DNA of 64,000 bases from Ectothiorhodospiraceae bacterium. GTDB taxonomy: Bacteria; Pseudomonadota; Gammaproteobacteria; HK1. Position numbers and translations under genes: made by a program. Location: NCBI GenBank assembly GCA_024234875.1, contig JACKNM010000005.1, positions 372,001 through 436,000 on the forward strand, given 5' to 3'. This document shows, in pieces, positions 8,642 through 16,414 of the stretch. The notes below the pieces were generated by a model, which saw only the letters and a program-made list of their open reading frames with translations, had not been told where the DNA came from and made no database searches. Numbering within the stretch: the first letter of the stretch is position 1; each line of letters opens with the position of its first letter.

Positions 8642-10147
8642 TCAGCGCTCCGAGTACCCGGCCGCCAGGTGGTCGGCCGCCTCGCGTGCGGCGTGCTCGG
8701 CTGCGGTCTCGGTCCCGCTGCGGTGCGACGCCTCGCGATCAGCATGCTGGGCCGAGGTCTCGGTGCCACTGCGATGGGTGGCCTCGCGATCAGCATGCTG
8801 GGCCGCGGTCTCGGTGCCGCTGCGATGGGTGGCCTCGCGAGCGGCGTGCTGGGCCGCGGTCTCGGTGCCGCTGCGATGGGTGGCCTCGCGAGCGGCATGC
8901 TGGGCCGCGGTCTCGGTGCCGCTGCGATGAGTGGCCTCGCGAGCGGCATGCTGGGCCGCGGTCTCGGTGCCACTGCGATGGGTGGCCTCGCGCGCCGCAT
9001 GCTGGGCCGCGGTCTCGGTGCCACTGCGATGGGTGGCCTCGCGAGCGGCATGCTGGGCCGCGGTCTCGGTGCCGCTGCGATGGGTGGCCTCGCGCGCCGC
9101 ATGCTGGGCCGCGGTCTCGGTGCCACTGCGATGTGAGCCGGCGCGGCTCGCGTCCGCCGAGCGTGATCCGTCGTCACTTCCCCGGCCGCGGCCCCGACCC
9201 CGACCACCGGAGTCGTCCGAGCTGGCCGCCGCATCGTCACCACCGGACCGTCCGCCGCGGCCGCCGCGTCCATCGGAGTCGTCGCCGCCAGAGCGCCCAC
9301 CACGGCCGCCCCGTCCATCGGAGTCGTCGCCGCCCGAGCGCCCACTACGACCACCCGAGTCGTCGCCACTGGCACTGCCGCTACCGCTGCCGCTACCGCT
9401 GCCGCTACCGCTGGAGCCGCCAGAGCCACCAGAGCCGCCGGAGCCACCGCCGCCACCGCCGCCACCGCCGCCACCACCACCACCGCCGCCACCGTCGCCC
9501 TTGTTGTGGACGAGGAAGTCATCCGCGTAGTAGGTATGGTCGCCGTCGAGCAGCAGGTTGTAGACCCGCTCCAGCGGATTCGCCGCGTGCTCGGTGATGG
9601 TCGCGATGCGCAACCGCGCCTTGTGCAGCACCGGCGCCGGGCTCACCGCCAGGCTGCCCACGACCGCAGGCTCCAGCACCTCCTCGAGCACGTGGACCAC
9701 GTCGCCGACCGTGAGCGGGGTCACCGGCAGCCCGGGGGTCTCGAGGGCCGTTGCCTCCGGGGAGATCGCGAGCCAGCCGGTGTCGCCCCAGAACGGGTGC
9801 TCCGCGGTCACGAAGGCCGGGCCGCCGTTCAGGCCGTAGAGCTTCCGACCGGCGAGCGGCACGCGCTCGACGGCGGTGACGCGGTTGACCCGACCGAAGC
9901 CTCCGAGCACGCAGTCACCGGCACGGATGCTCTGGATCGGGCGCAGCGAGCCGTCGGCCATGCGCACCATCGTGTCGCGGACGAAACAGGACTTGGCGGC
10001 GGCGTGATTCCAGCCGATGTCGCCGTGTCCGAGATCGAACTGCACCGGCGCGGCGCCGAGCACCAGGGCCAGGGCGCTGCAGGTGACGAGGGCCGCGCGA
10101 CGCCGCTGCCGGGCGCGTGCGTTCGAGGGGTTCAGGGGGCTCGACAT
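8642..10147 (-). CDS. Exported Hint (intein-like) domain protein with Gly-rich linker and 9 x 17-residue repeats
   Basis: 501 residues in four parts. Residues 1-33 form a basic plus hydrophobic leader (RQRRRAALVTCSALALVLGA) that looks like a signal peptide. Residues 54-215 are a Hint domain: Cys54 opens block A (CFVRDTMVRMADGSLRPIQ), block B has T114-x-x-H117, and the end is YADDFLVHN with H214-N215. Residues 217-336 are a poly-Gly then Ser/Asp/Gly/Arg-rich linker. About residues 338-490 are nine near-identical repeats of the type THRSGTETAAQHAAREA. Residue +1 after the Asn is Lys, so splicing is not expected, but C-terminal cleavage by Asn cyclisation could release the tail. A GGAGGA ribosome site precedes the ATG. 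Function is unknown; a self-processing surface or secreted protein is inference. Confidence 0.85.
   Translation of the reverse strand: MSSPLNPSNARARQRRRAALVTCSALALVLGAAPVQFDLGHGDIGWNHAAAKSCFVRDTMVRMADGSLRPIQSIRAGDCVLGGFGRVNRVTAVERVPLAGRKLYGLNGGPAFVTAEHPFWGDTGWLAISPEATALETPGLPVTPLTVGDVVHVLEEVLEPAVVGSLAVSPAPVLHKARLRIATITEHAANPLERVYNLLLDGDHTYYADDFLVHNKGDGGGGGGGGGGGGGGGGGSGGSGGSGGSSGSGSGSGSGSGSASGDDSGGRSGRSGGDDSDGRGGRGGRSGGDDSDGRGGRGGRSGGDDAAASSDDSGGRGRGRGRGSDDGSRSADASRAGSHRSGTETAAQHAAREATHRSGTETAAQHAAREATHRSGTETAAQHAAREATHRSGTETAAQHAAREATHRSGTETAAQHAAREATHRSGTETAAQHAAREATHRSGTETAAQHADREATHRSGTETSAQHADREASHRSGTETAAEHAAREAADHLAAGYSER
8679..9137 (-). repeat. Nine tandem 51-bp in-frame repeats
   Basis: Nine consecutive 51-base units lie at the 3' end of the Hint-domain gene, each encoding 17 residues centred on HRSGTETAAQHAARE. 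The first eight read-through units from the right are nearly identical. The leftmost unit (C-terminal in the protein) is the most diverged, and units 7-8 carry Asp instead of Ala (HADRE). Differences are mostly synonymous third-position changes shuffled among units, as expected from unequal crossing-over or gene conversion. The unit length is a multiple of three, so copy-number changes would keep the frame. Confidence 0.95.
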
Positions 10148-10159
10148 GGCAGGTTCCTC

Positions 10160-10189
10160 CGTTGTGATCCGCCGTCGGGAATCACAACG
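10160..10189. promoter_or_regulatory. Perfect 9-bp inverted repeat abutting the Hint-gene ribosome site
   Basis: Arms CGTTGTGAT (10160-10168) and ATCACAACG (10181-10189) are perfect complements separated by 12 bases. On the leftward transcript the dyad ends directly at the GGAGGA ribosome site (10155-10160) of the Hint-domain gene. It could be an operator or a 5'-UTR hairpin that controls access to the ribosome site. The half-site spacing does not fit a CRP site (TGTGA-N6-TCACA). Confidence 0.5.
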
Positions 10190-10301
10190 AAGGTCCGGCG
10201 CGGTTATTCCCGCGAGGGAGGAAACCCCGCGCCGAGGCGTGCCCGTTCCCCCGGAGCCGCCGCGCGGACGCGGCCCGCGGGCCGCGCCCCTGCCGCCGGG
10301 G

Positions 10302-11510
10302 TCAGCCGCCGAAGGCCTGCAGCCCGGTCTGGGCGCGCCCGAGGATGAGCGCGTGGATGTCGTGGGTACCCTCGTAGGTATTGACCGCCTCGAGATTCAG
10401 CACGTGCCGGATGACGTGGTACTCGTCGGCGATGCCGTTGCCGCCGTGCATGTCGCGTGCGACCCGCGCAACGTCCAATGCCTTGCCGCAGTTGTTCCGT
10501 TTGAGCAGCGACACCGCCTCGTGCGGTGCACGACCCTCGTCGAACAGCCGACCCAACCGCAGCGCCCCGTGCAGCCCGAGGGTGATCTCCGTCTGCATGT
10601 CCGCGAGCTTCTTCTGCACCAGCTGGGTCGCCGCGAGCGGGCGCCCGAACTGCTTGCGGTCGAGGGTGTAGTCGCGGGCCGCATGCCAACAGAACTCGGC
10701 CGCGCCCATCGCCCCCCAGGCGATGCCGTAGCGCGCCCGAGTCAGGCAGCCGAACGGACCCTTCAATCCGCTCACCCCCGGCAGCAGGCTCGTCTCCGGC
10801 ACCTCGACCTCGTCCATCACCACCTGGCCGGTGATCGACGCACGCAACGAGAACTTGCCCTCGATCTTCGGTGCGCTGAGCCCTTTCATGCCCTTCTCGA
10901 GCACGAAGCCGCGGATGATCCCGTCGTCGTCCTTCGCCCACACCACGAACACGTCCGCCACCGGCGCGTTGCTGATCCAGGTCTTGGTCCCCGAGATCCG
11001 CCAGCCGCCGTCCACCTTGCGCGCGCGCGTGCGCATGCCGGCGGGATCCGACCCCGCATCCGGCTCGGTGAGGCCGAAGCAGCCGATGAGCTCGCCCGTG
11101 GCCAGCCCAGGCAGATAGCGGGTGCGCTGCGCCTCGGTGCCATAGGCGTGGATCGGATACATGACCAGGCTCGACTGCACGCTCATCGCCGAGCGGTAGC
11201 CGCTGTCGACGCTCTCGACCTCGCGCGCGATGAGCCCGTAGGAGACGTAGCCGAGTCCGGCACAGCCGTAGCCGTCGATGGTCGGGCCGAGCAGCCCGAG
11301 CGCGCCCATCTCGGTCATGATCGCGGGGTCGAAGCGCTCGTGTCGGTGCGCCTCGAGGACGCGTGGCATGAGACTGGACTGGCAGTAACCGCGCGCGGTG
11401 TCGCGCACCATCCGCTCCTCCTCGGTGAGCAGATCCTCCAGCAGCAGGGGGTCTTGCCAGTCGAAGGTGGCACGGGGGGCCGAGGCCGGCTTGGTGGCGG
11501 GCTGGGACAT
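10302..11510 (-). CDS. gcdH: Glutaryl-CoA dehydrogenase
   Basis: 402 residues from ATG 11510, which has AGGAG 8 bases upstream; 17 further in-frame codons upstream are not conserved. An FAD acyl-CoA dehydrogenase that oxidises and decarboxylates glutaryl-CoA to crotonyl-CoA in lysine/tryptophan catabolism. Signatures are CFGLTEPDAGSDPAGM and the C-terminal NTYEGTHDIHALILGRAQTG, in which the catalytic Glu sits in YEGTHD as in glutaryl-CoA dehydrogenases. MHGGNGIADEYHVIRH is also typical. Electrons would pass to ETF. No lysine-degradation partners are adjacent, so the family call is strong but physiological context is thin. Confidence 0.93.
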   Translation of the reverse strand: MSQPATKPASAPRATFDWQDPLLLEDLLTEEERMVRDTARGYCQSSLMPRVLEAHRHERFDPAIMTEMGALGLLGPTIDGYGCAGLGYVSYGLIAREVESVDSGYRSAMSVQSSLVMYPIHAYGTEAQRTRYLPGLATGELIGCFGLTEPDAGSDPAGMRTRARKVDGGWRISGTKTWISNAPVADVFVVWAKDDDGIIRGFVLEKGMKGLSAPKIEGKFSLRASITGQVVMDEVEVPETSLLPGVSGLKGPFGCLTRARYGIAWGAMGAAEFCWHAARDYTLDRKQFGRPLAATQLVQKKLADMQTEITLGLHGALRLGRLFDEGRAPHEAVSLLKRNNCGKALDVARVARDMHGGNGIADEYHVIRHVLNLEAVNTYEGTHDIHALILGRAQTGLQAFGG

Positions 11511-11597
11511 GCGCGGTCTCCTGGAGCGATTCGGTGATTGCCGGGCGTCATGGTAGACCACGGGCGCGCTCGATGGCGTGCCGGGGCGACGGCCGGG

Positions 11598-12242
11598 TCA
11601 GAGCATCTCGGTCTCCGCCGCTCCGGCGCGCAACCACTCGCGCATCGCCGGGTGGGACATCAGGGTGTCCACCCAGCCCCAGGTGGTCTCGTCGAGGGTG
11701 ACCGCGTAGGTGACGAACCGGCTGGCGACGGGTGCGAACATCGCGTCGGCGATCGAGAACCGCCCGCAGAGCCACGGGCCGCCTGCGCCGAAGCGCGTGC
11801 GGGCCTCGCGCCAGATGGCGAGGACGCGGGCGATGTCCCGGGCCGCCTCCGGCGACGGCTCGTGGCGGGCGCGCCGCGCGCGGCAGTCCATCGGCATGGT
11901 GGCGCGCAACGCCGAGAACCCGCTGTGCATCTCGGCGCTGGCGGCGCGGGCGAAGGCGCGCGCGTCGGGGTCGTCCGGCCACCCTTCCACGCCGGGAAAG
12001 GTCTCGGCGGCGTACTCGCAGATGGCGAGCGAGTCCCAGACCACGCGGCCGGCGTGGTGGAGGACCGGAACGCAACGAGTCGGCGACCACCGGCCGATCT
12101 CCGCCTGGAACCGCGGCGTGTCGAGCGGAATCCGCAGCACCTCGAACTCGACGCCGGTCGCGCGCAGGAACAGCCAGGGTCGCAGCGACCAGGAGGAGTA
12201 GTTCTGGTTGCCAATCACCAGCAGGGGCAGGGTCTCGTTCAT
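11598..12242 (-). CDS. Glutathione S-transferase family protein
   Basis: 214 residues from ATG 12242 (about 38 extra upstream codons in frame are not used). The N-terminal thioredoxin-like domain carries NQNYSSWSLRPWLFL with the likely glutathione-activating Ser/Tyr region, and VPVLHHAGRVVWDSLAICEYAAE holds the cis-Pro and the glutathione gamma-glutamyl contact (DSLAI). The all-helical C-terminal domain includes CGRFSIADAMFAPVASRF with the N-capping box Asp. It is probably a cytosolic detoxification or isomerase-type GST with unknown substrate. It lies 8 bases downstream of the DUF2007 gene, so the two are likely co-transcribed. Confidence 0.88.
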   Translation of the reverse strand: MNETLPLLVIGNQNYSSWSLRPWLFLRATGVEFEVLRIPLDTPRFQAEIGRWSPTRCVPVLHHAGRVVWDSLAICEYAAETFPGVEGWPDDPDARAFARAASAEMHSGFSALRATMPMDCRARRARHEPSPEAARDIARVLAIWREARTRFGAGGPWLCGRFSIADAMFAPVASRFVTYAVTLDETTWGWVDTLMSHPAMREWLRAGAAETEML

Positions 12243-12249
12243 CGTCGCT

Positions 12250-12573
12250 TCATCCTGGTGGGGGGCGCTCGGTGCCACAGGACCAGCACTGGGTGAACTG
12301 GCCCTCGAGCACCTCGCCACACCGCGGACAGCGCCACTGCACGGCCTCCGCGTCATGTGGCGGGCGCAGGAAGGCCTCGACGAGCGCGCGGGCCCGCTCG
12401 AGCTGGTCGTCGTCCAGCACCCAGAGCTCCGGGAGGCATTCCGTCGGCGGTAGCTCGCCGGCGGCGCCCATCAGGAGCTCGTTGCGCACCATGCAGCGCA
12501 CGTGGCTGGATTCGAGAAAGGCGCGGAGCTGGCCGATCACCACGAAGTCGTCCGGACCGTAGACCCTGCGCAT
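12250..12573 (-). CDS. DUF2007 protein with C-terminal zinc ribbon
   Basis: 107 residues from ATG 12573. The N-terminal part (MRRVYGPDDFVVIGQLRAFLES through LWVLDDDQLERARALVEAFL) is the DUF2007 'putative signal transducing protein' fold, a ferredoxin-like beta-alpha domain. The C-terminus adds a two-CxxC zinc ribbon, CPRCGE...CWSCG, found in many family members. No catalytic residues are recognisable; a small cytosolic adaptor is plausible. The stop is 8 bases before the GST start on the same strand, suggesting one transcript. Confidence 0.8.
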   Translation of the reverse strand: MRRVYGPDDFVVIGQLRAFLESSHVRCMVRNELLMGAAGELPPTECLPELWVLDDDQLERARALVEAFLRPPHDAEAVQWRCPRCGEVLEGQFTQCWSCGTERPPPG

Positions 12574-12705
12574 CGGCGCAGTGTAGCCGCCGGCGACGGG
12601 CCCCCGGAAGCGAGGGCGGTGCGACTCGGTCTCCGAGTTTGCCGACCCGCGGTCGACGTGGCAGCATCGCGCCGCGCCGCGTCGGCGCGCACGACCTGGT
12701 CGACG

Positions 12706-13359
12706 ATGGACGAGAAGGAAGCGAAGATCCGAGCGCTGCGGCCGCGCGCCGAGGCATCGGGGCAGGCGAGGGCGCGGCCGAGGGCGCCGCGAGGGCACCT
12801 CGAGGTGGTCATCACCTACCTGGAGATGCGCGCCCCGCCGTCACCTCGTGGCGTCTCGCCACATCGCGCGGAGAAGCTCGCGCTGATGCGGGCGGAGCGC
12901 CCGACGGTCTCGTTCTATCGCTATCTGTACAACACCGTCGGGGCACCCTGGCTGTGGTACGAGCGGCGGAAGATGGACGACGACCGCCTGCGTGCCAACA
13001 TCCAGGATCCCGCGGTCGAGATCACGGTCCTCCACGTCGGCGGCGTGCCGGCGGGTTATGTCGAGATCGACCGCCGCGAGCCGGCCGAGGTGGAGCTCGC
13101 CTATTTCGGCCTGGTGCCGGAGTTCATCGGCCGCGGGCTCGGGACCTATCTCCTGGAGTGGGCGATCACCCAGGCCTGGAGCAGCGAGCCGCAGCGGGTC
13201 TGGGTCAACACCTGCACCCTCGACCACCCGAAGGCGCTCGCGGTCTACCAGCGCGCCGGCTTCGTTCCCTACCATCAGGAGACGGTGGTCATCCGCGATC
13301 CGCGGGGCCGCGGCGTGATGCCGCGGGGGATGGAGTTCCCGCCAGGCGTCGGGCCGTAG
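12706..13359 (+). CDS. GNAT-family N-acetyltransferase
   Basis: 217 residues from ATG 12706; the frame is open upstream but that part reads as antisense of the DUF2007 gene. The acetyl-CoA-binding motif is EFIGRGLGTYLLEWA, with the preceding strand VELAYFGLVP and a C-terminal DHPKALAVYQRAGFVPYHQE that is textbook GNAT. An N-terminal extension of about 75 residues (VVITYLEM..PRGVSPHRAEKLAL, then YRYLYNTVGAPWLWYERRKM) matches a conserved GNAT subfamily in proteobacteria with no known substrate. Divergent from the DUF2007/GST pair with a 132-base promoter gap. Confidence 0.85.
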   Translation: MDEKEAKIRALRPRAEASGQARARPRAPRGHLEVVITYLEMRAPPSPRGVSPHRAEKLALMRAERPTVSFYRYLYNTVGAPWLWYERRKMDDDRLRANIQDPAVEITVLHVGGVPAGYVEIDRREPAEVELAYFGLVPEFIGRGLGTYLLEWAITQAWSSEPQRVWVNTCTLDHPKALAVYQRAGFVPYHQETVVIRDPRGRGVMPRGMEFPPGVGP

Positions 13360-13397
13360 GCCGGGCGGGGACGCGGGCGACCGCCCGTCACGCGCGC

Positions 13398-13796
13398 TCA
13401 GTCCATGAACGGGCGCGGGTTCCAGATGATCTCCCAGACGTGGCCGTCGGGATCGGCGAACCATCCGGCATAGCCGCCCCAGCGGAACTCGGTGGCGGGA
13501 CGCAGCAGCGTCGCCCCGGCTCGCACTGCCTGGTCGAGCGTCACGTCGACCTCGTCGCGGCTGTCGACGTTGCACGAGAGTGTCGCGCCGCGAAAGCCGC
13601 TCCCGCTCGGGTCGACGTTCACGTACTTCGCCAGCGAATCGCGCGGGAACACCGCGAGCCAGGTGCCCTGGAGGCGGAAGTACACCACCGGCGGCTTGTC
13701 CTCGACCGAGGGCAGCCCGAGCCCGTCACGGTAGAAGCGCACCGCGCGCTCCTGGTCCTCTACCCCCAGGGTGACGACGCTGATCTTCGGCTTCAT
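13398..13796 (-). CDS. VOC-family (glyoxalase/bleomycin-resistance-like) protein
   Basis: 132 residues from ATG 13796 with AGGAG immediately upstream. Two beta-alpha-beta-beta-beta modules are visible: ISVVTLGVEDQERAVRFYRDGLGL at the start and GYAGWFADPDGHVWEIIWNPRPF at the end, the latter carrying the conserved DPDGHxWE metal-ligand segment. Members bind divalent metals and act as isomerases, dioxygenases or resistance proteins; the reaction here is unknown. It lies on the same strand 53 bases after the YbdK-like ligase gene and may be co-transcribed with it. Confidence 0.85.
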   Translation of the reverse strand: MKPKISVVTLGVEDQERAVRFYRDGLGLPSVEDKPPVVYFRLQGTWLAVFPRDSLAKYVNVDPSGSGFRGATLSCNVDSRDEVDVTLDQAVRAGATLLRPATEFRWGGYAGWFADPDGHVWEIIWNPRPFMD

Positions 13797-13849
13797 CGGT
13801 TCTCCTCGTCGGCTCGCGAATCGTTCTGGTGACGGCACACGCACCGCGG

Positions 13850-14980
13850 TCAGAGACCGTGGAGCGTCTCCTCGGCGATGTGGTCGACCACCGCGCGCAG
13901 CGCCTCGTGCTCGCTCGCCCCGGCGGCCAGCGCCGCGCGGTACGCGGCGACCTGTCGGTGGGCGCTGGTGCCACGCTCGAGGATGGTCCTGGCATGGGCG
14001 ACCTCCGACGCGCAGCCGAGCGCCTCGGCGTCGACCGACACGAAGTCGAGGATCTCGTCGAGCAGCGTTCCCCATTCGACGATCGCGCCGCGGCCGAAGT
14101 CGACCAGACCGGCGTCGAGCCCGTAACGCTGTGCGCGCCACCGGTTCTCGAGCACGAGCATGGTGCGGTATCGCCGCCACCGCTGGTTGGATTTCCGCAG
14201 GCGGTAGAGCATGTGCAGCCAGGAGACGTAGAGCGCGGCCACCGCCAGCGCATCCTCGAGCCGGGTGCAGACGTCGCAGATCCGCATCTCGAGCGTCGGG
14301 AAGCGCACGCTCGGGCGGATGTCCCACCACAGCTTGGTGCCGTCCTCGATGAGGCCCGCCCGGCGCAGGATGTCGACGTGGCGTACGAACTCGCCGTGGC
14401 TGTCGAACTGCTCCGGTGGGCCGGTGCGCGGCATCTCGTCCCACACCGCGATGCGGTAGGACTTCAGCCCCGTCTCGTGGCCCTGCCAGAACGGCGACGA
14501 GGTGGTCAGCGCGAGCAGGTGTGGCAGCACGTAGGTCACCTGGTTCATCAGATCGATGCGGAGATCGTCGTCCTCGATGCCGACGTGGACGTGCATGCCG
14601 CAGATGACCAGCCGGCGGACCACGTTCTGGAGGTCGCGCTCGATGATCTCGTAGCGCTCCTTGGCGGTGCGCCGCTGCGCCCCCCAGACCGCGAACGGGT
14701 GGGTGGAGGCGGCGATGAGCGCGCAGCCGTGATCGCCGGCGACGTCTGCCACCGTGCGCCGCAGCCGCGCGAGGTCCGCGCCGGCCTCGGCCACGGTGCG
14801 CGACACCCGCGTGCCAACCTCGATCTGGCACTGCAGGAACTCCGGGGTGACCTGCTCGTGGAGGAGCGTCTCGCAGCGTTCCATCATCTGCGGCGGCGCC
14901 TCGGTGATCAGGTCGCGGCTGTCGCGGTCGACGAGGAGGTACTCCTCCTCGATGCCGACGGTGAAGGCGGGATCGTTCAT
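13850..14980 (-). CDS. Carboxylate-amine ligase, YbdK type (GCS2 family)
   Basis: 376 residues from ATG 14980, the expected length for YbdK-type enzymes; the open frame upstream to 15148 lacks family similarity. Glutamate-cysteine-ligase-2 family features are FTVGIEEEYLLVD near the N-terminus, FLQCQIEVGTRVS, GMHVHVGIED and RPSVRFPTLEMRICDVC. E. coli YbdK has weak gamma-glutamyl-cysteine ligase activity in vitro and its natural role is unclear, so a specific substrate is not claimed. Cytoplasmic and ATP-dependent. Transcribed away from the amino-acid ABC genes. Confidence 0.88.
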   Translation of the reverse strand: MNDPAFTVGIEEEYLLVDRDSRDLITEAPPQMMERCETLLHEQVTPEFLQCQIEVGTRVSRTVAEAGADLARLRRTVADVAGDHGCALIAASTHPFAVWGAQRRTAKERYEIIERDLQNVVRRLVICGMHVHVGIEDDDLRIDLMNQVTYVLPHLLALTTSSPFWQGHETGLKSYRIAVWDEMPRTGPPEQFDSHGEFVRHVDILRRAGLIEDGTKLWWDIRPSVRFPTLEMRICDVCTRLEDALAVAALYVSWLHMLYRLRKSNQRWRRYRTMLVLENRWRAQRYGLDAGLVDFGRGAIVEWGTLLDEILDFVSVDAEALGCASEVAHARTILERGTSAHRQVAAYRAALAAGASEHEALRAVVDHIAEETLHGL

Positions 14981-15288
14981 CGTGACCCTCTCGCTCCGCG
15001 CGCCGACGCGGTGGCGCGGCAAGCCCCCGACGTCCGGGGCCCAAGTCCGGGAATGGCCCCGTGCCGGGGCTGGCGGAGCGAGGATAGCAAAGGCGCGTCC
15101 GCGCCTGGCCGCGACGATCCCGACGAGCGCCGAGCCCACCGCGATCACCGCTCGGAGGCACGTGCCCGCGACCAGGAACGCGGCGAGTTTCTCAGCGCTC
15201 GCCGAGTGTGGTACGGTCGGTCACGTCGTGACGGGGTGGCGCCCGTGCGGCAACGGCCTTGAATCCCGCTTCCCTCCGAGTGACGACG
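14981..15288. other. 308-base divergent intergenic region
   Basis: The gap between the leftward YbdK-type gene and the rightward binding-protein gene must hold promoters for both. The only structure I see is a 13-base dyad GTCACGTCGTGAC (6-1-6) at 15220-15232, about 57 bases before the binding-protein start. No convincing -35/-10 pair, RNA gene or small ORF is visible. Confidence 0.4.
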
Positions 15289-16305
15289 ATGCGCTTCGTC
15301 CCGTGTGCACTCGCCGCGGTTCTGCTCGCTGGCCTCGCCGGGGCAGTTGACGCTGGCACTCTCGACGATGTCCGCGCCCGCGGCATTCTCCACTGTGGCG
15401 TCGGCGGTGACGTCCCGGGCTTCTCGGCCGTCGACGAGTCCGGGCGGCTCCGTGGCATGGATGTGGACTTCTGCGGCGCGGTGGCCGCGGTCGTCCTCGG
15501 TGATGCCACCAAGGTGAAGTTCACCTCGCTCACCGCCAAGCAGCGATTCCTGGCATTGCAGTCGGGCGAGATCGACCTGCTGGCACGCAACACCACCTGG
15601 ACCCTGCAGCGCGACACCGCGCTCGCGCTCAATTTCACCGGGGTGATGTACTACGACGGCCAGGGGTTCATGGTCCGGCGCGCGCTCGGCGTCGAGAACG
15701 CGCGCGAGCTCGCCGGAGCCTCGGTATGCGTCAACATCGGGACCACCACGGTCCTCAATCTCGGCGACTTCTTCCGCGTCAACAACATGGACTTCAAGCA
15801 GGTCCCGTTCGAGTCGAGCGAGGAGGCGGTGGCCGCCTACGACGCCGGACGTTGTGACGCCTATACCGGCGACCGCTCGCTGCTCGCGGGGCAACGCCTC
15901 AAGCTGAGCGAGCCCGACGCCCACGTGATCTTGCCGGACACGATTTCCAAGGAGCCGCTCGGACCGGTGGTCCGGCACGGTGACGATCAGTGGTTCGACA
16001 TCGTCAAGTGGACCCTGTTCTGCCTGATCGGGGCCGAGGAGCAGGGGCTGACGATGGGGTCCGTCGATGCGGCGACCACCGAGGCCAAGGATCCCGCCAC
16101 CCGGCGCCTGCTCGGGCTCGACGGCGATCTGGGCAAGGATCTCGGGGTCTCGGCCCAGTGGTGCCAGGCGGCGGTGAAGCAGGTCGGCAACTACGGCGAG
16201 ATCTACGACCGCCACCTCGGGCCAGGATCACCGATCGGGCTGCCGCGTGGCCACAATGCCCAGTGGCGCGACGGCGGGCTCCACTACGCGATGCCGATTC
16301 GGTGA
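15289..16305 (+). CDS. aapJ: General L-amino-acid ABC transporter substrate-binding protein (AapJ-like)
   Basis: 338 residues from ATG 15289 (a TTG ten codons upstream is less likely). A signal peptide ends near residue 22 (MRFVPCALAAVLLAGLAGAVDAG), so the mature protein is periplasmic. The SBP family-3 signature is present: ARGILHCGVGGDVPGFSAVDESGRLRGMDVDFC (seen in parts), TSLTAKQRFLALQSGEIDLLARN and DAYTGDRSLLAG. Its length and the C-terminal VGNYGEIYDRHLG match AapJ, the broad-specificity binding protein of the aapJQMP system. The ATPase gene follows after 109 bases, and the two permease genes normally lying between them are absent. Confidence 0.9.
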   Translation: MRFVPCALAAVLLAGLAGAVDAGTLDDVRARGILHCGVGGDVPGFSAVDESGRLRGMDVDFCGAVAAVVLGDATKVKFTSLTAKQRFLALQSGEIDLLARNTTWTLQRDTALALNFTGVMYYDGQGFMVRRALGVENARELAGASVCVNIGTTTVLNLGDFFRVNNMDFKQVPFESSEEAVAAYDAGRCDAYTGDRSLLAGQRLKLSEPDAHVILPDTISKEPLGPVVRHGDDQWFDIVKWTLFCLIGAEEQGLTMGSVDAATTEAKDPATRRLLGLDGDLGKDLGVSAQWCQAAVKQVGNYGEIYDRHLGPGSPIGLPRGHNAQWRDGGLHYAMPIR

Positions 16306-16414
16306 CGGCGCCTGCGGGCGTCGCACCGCGCCGGGGCTGACCGGCACCGAGTGCACGACAACAAGCGGCGCGCCGCCCGTGCGCGACCGCAATGACGGGA
16401 GCGAGGCGAAGACC

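Noticed and set aside
8597..9136. Plus-strand repeat ORF with GLGRGLGA-like units
   Set aside because: It is the complement of the nine 51-bp repeats; open frames in several phases are expected of any GC-rich repeat whose unit is a multiple of three. The minus-strand protein has a signal peptide, Hint domain and ribosome site.
8679..9137. Possible CRISPR array
   Set aside because: Units are contiguous with no unique spacers and continue the reading frame of the Hint gene; no cas genes are present.
10160..10189. CRP-type operator (TGTGA...TCACA)
   Set aside because: The half-sites are too far apart for CRP, which requires 6 bases between the pentamers.
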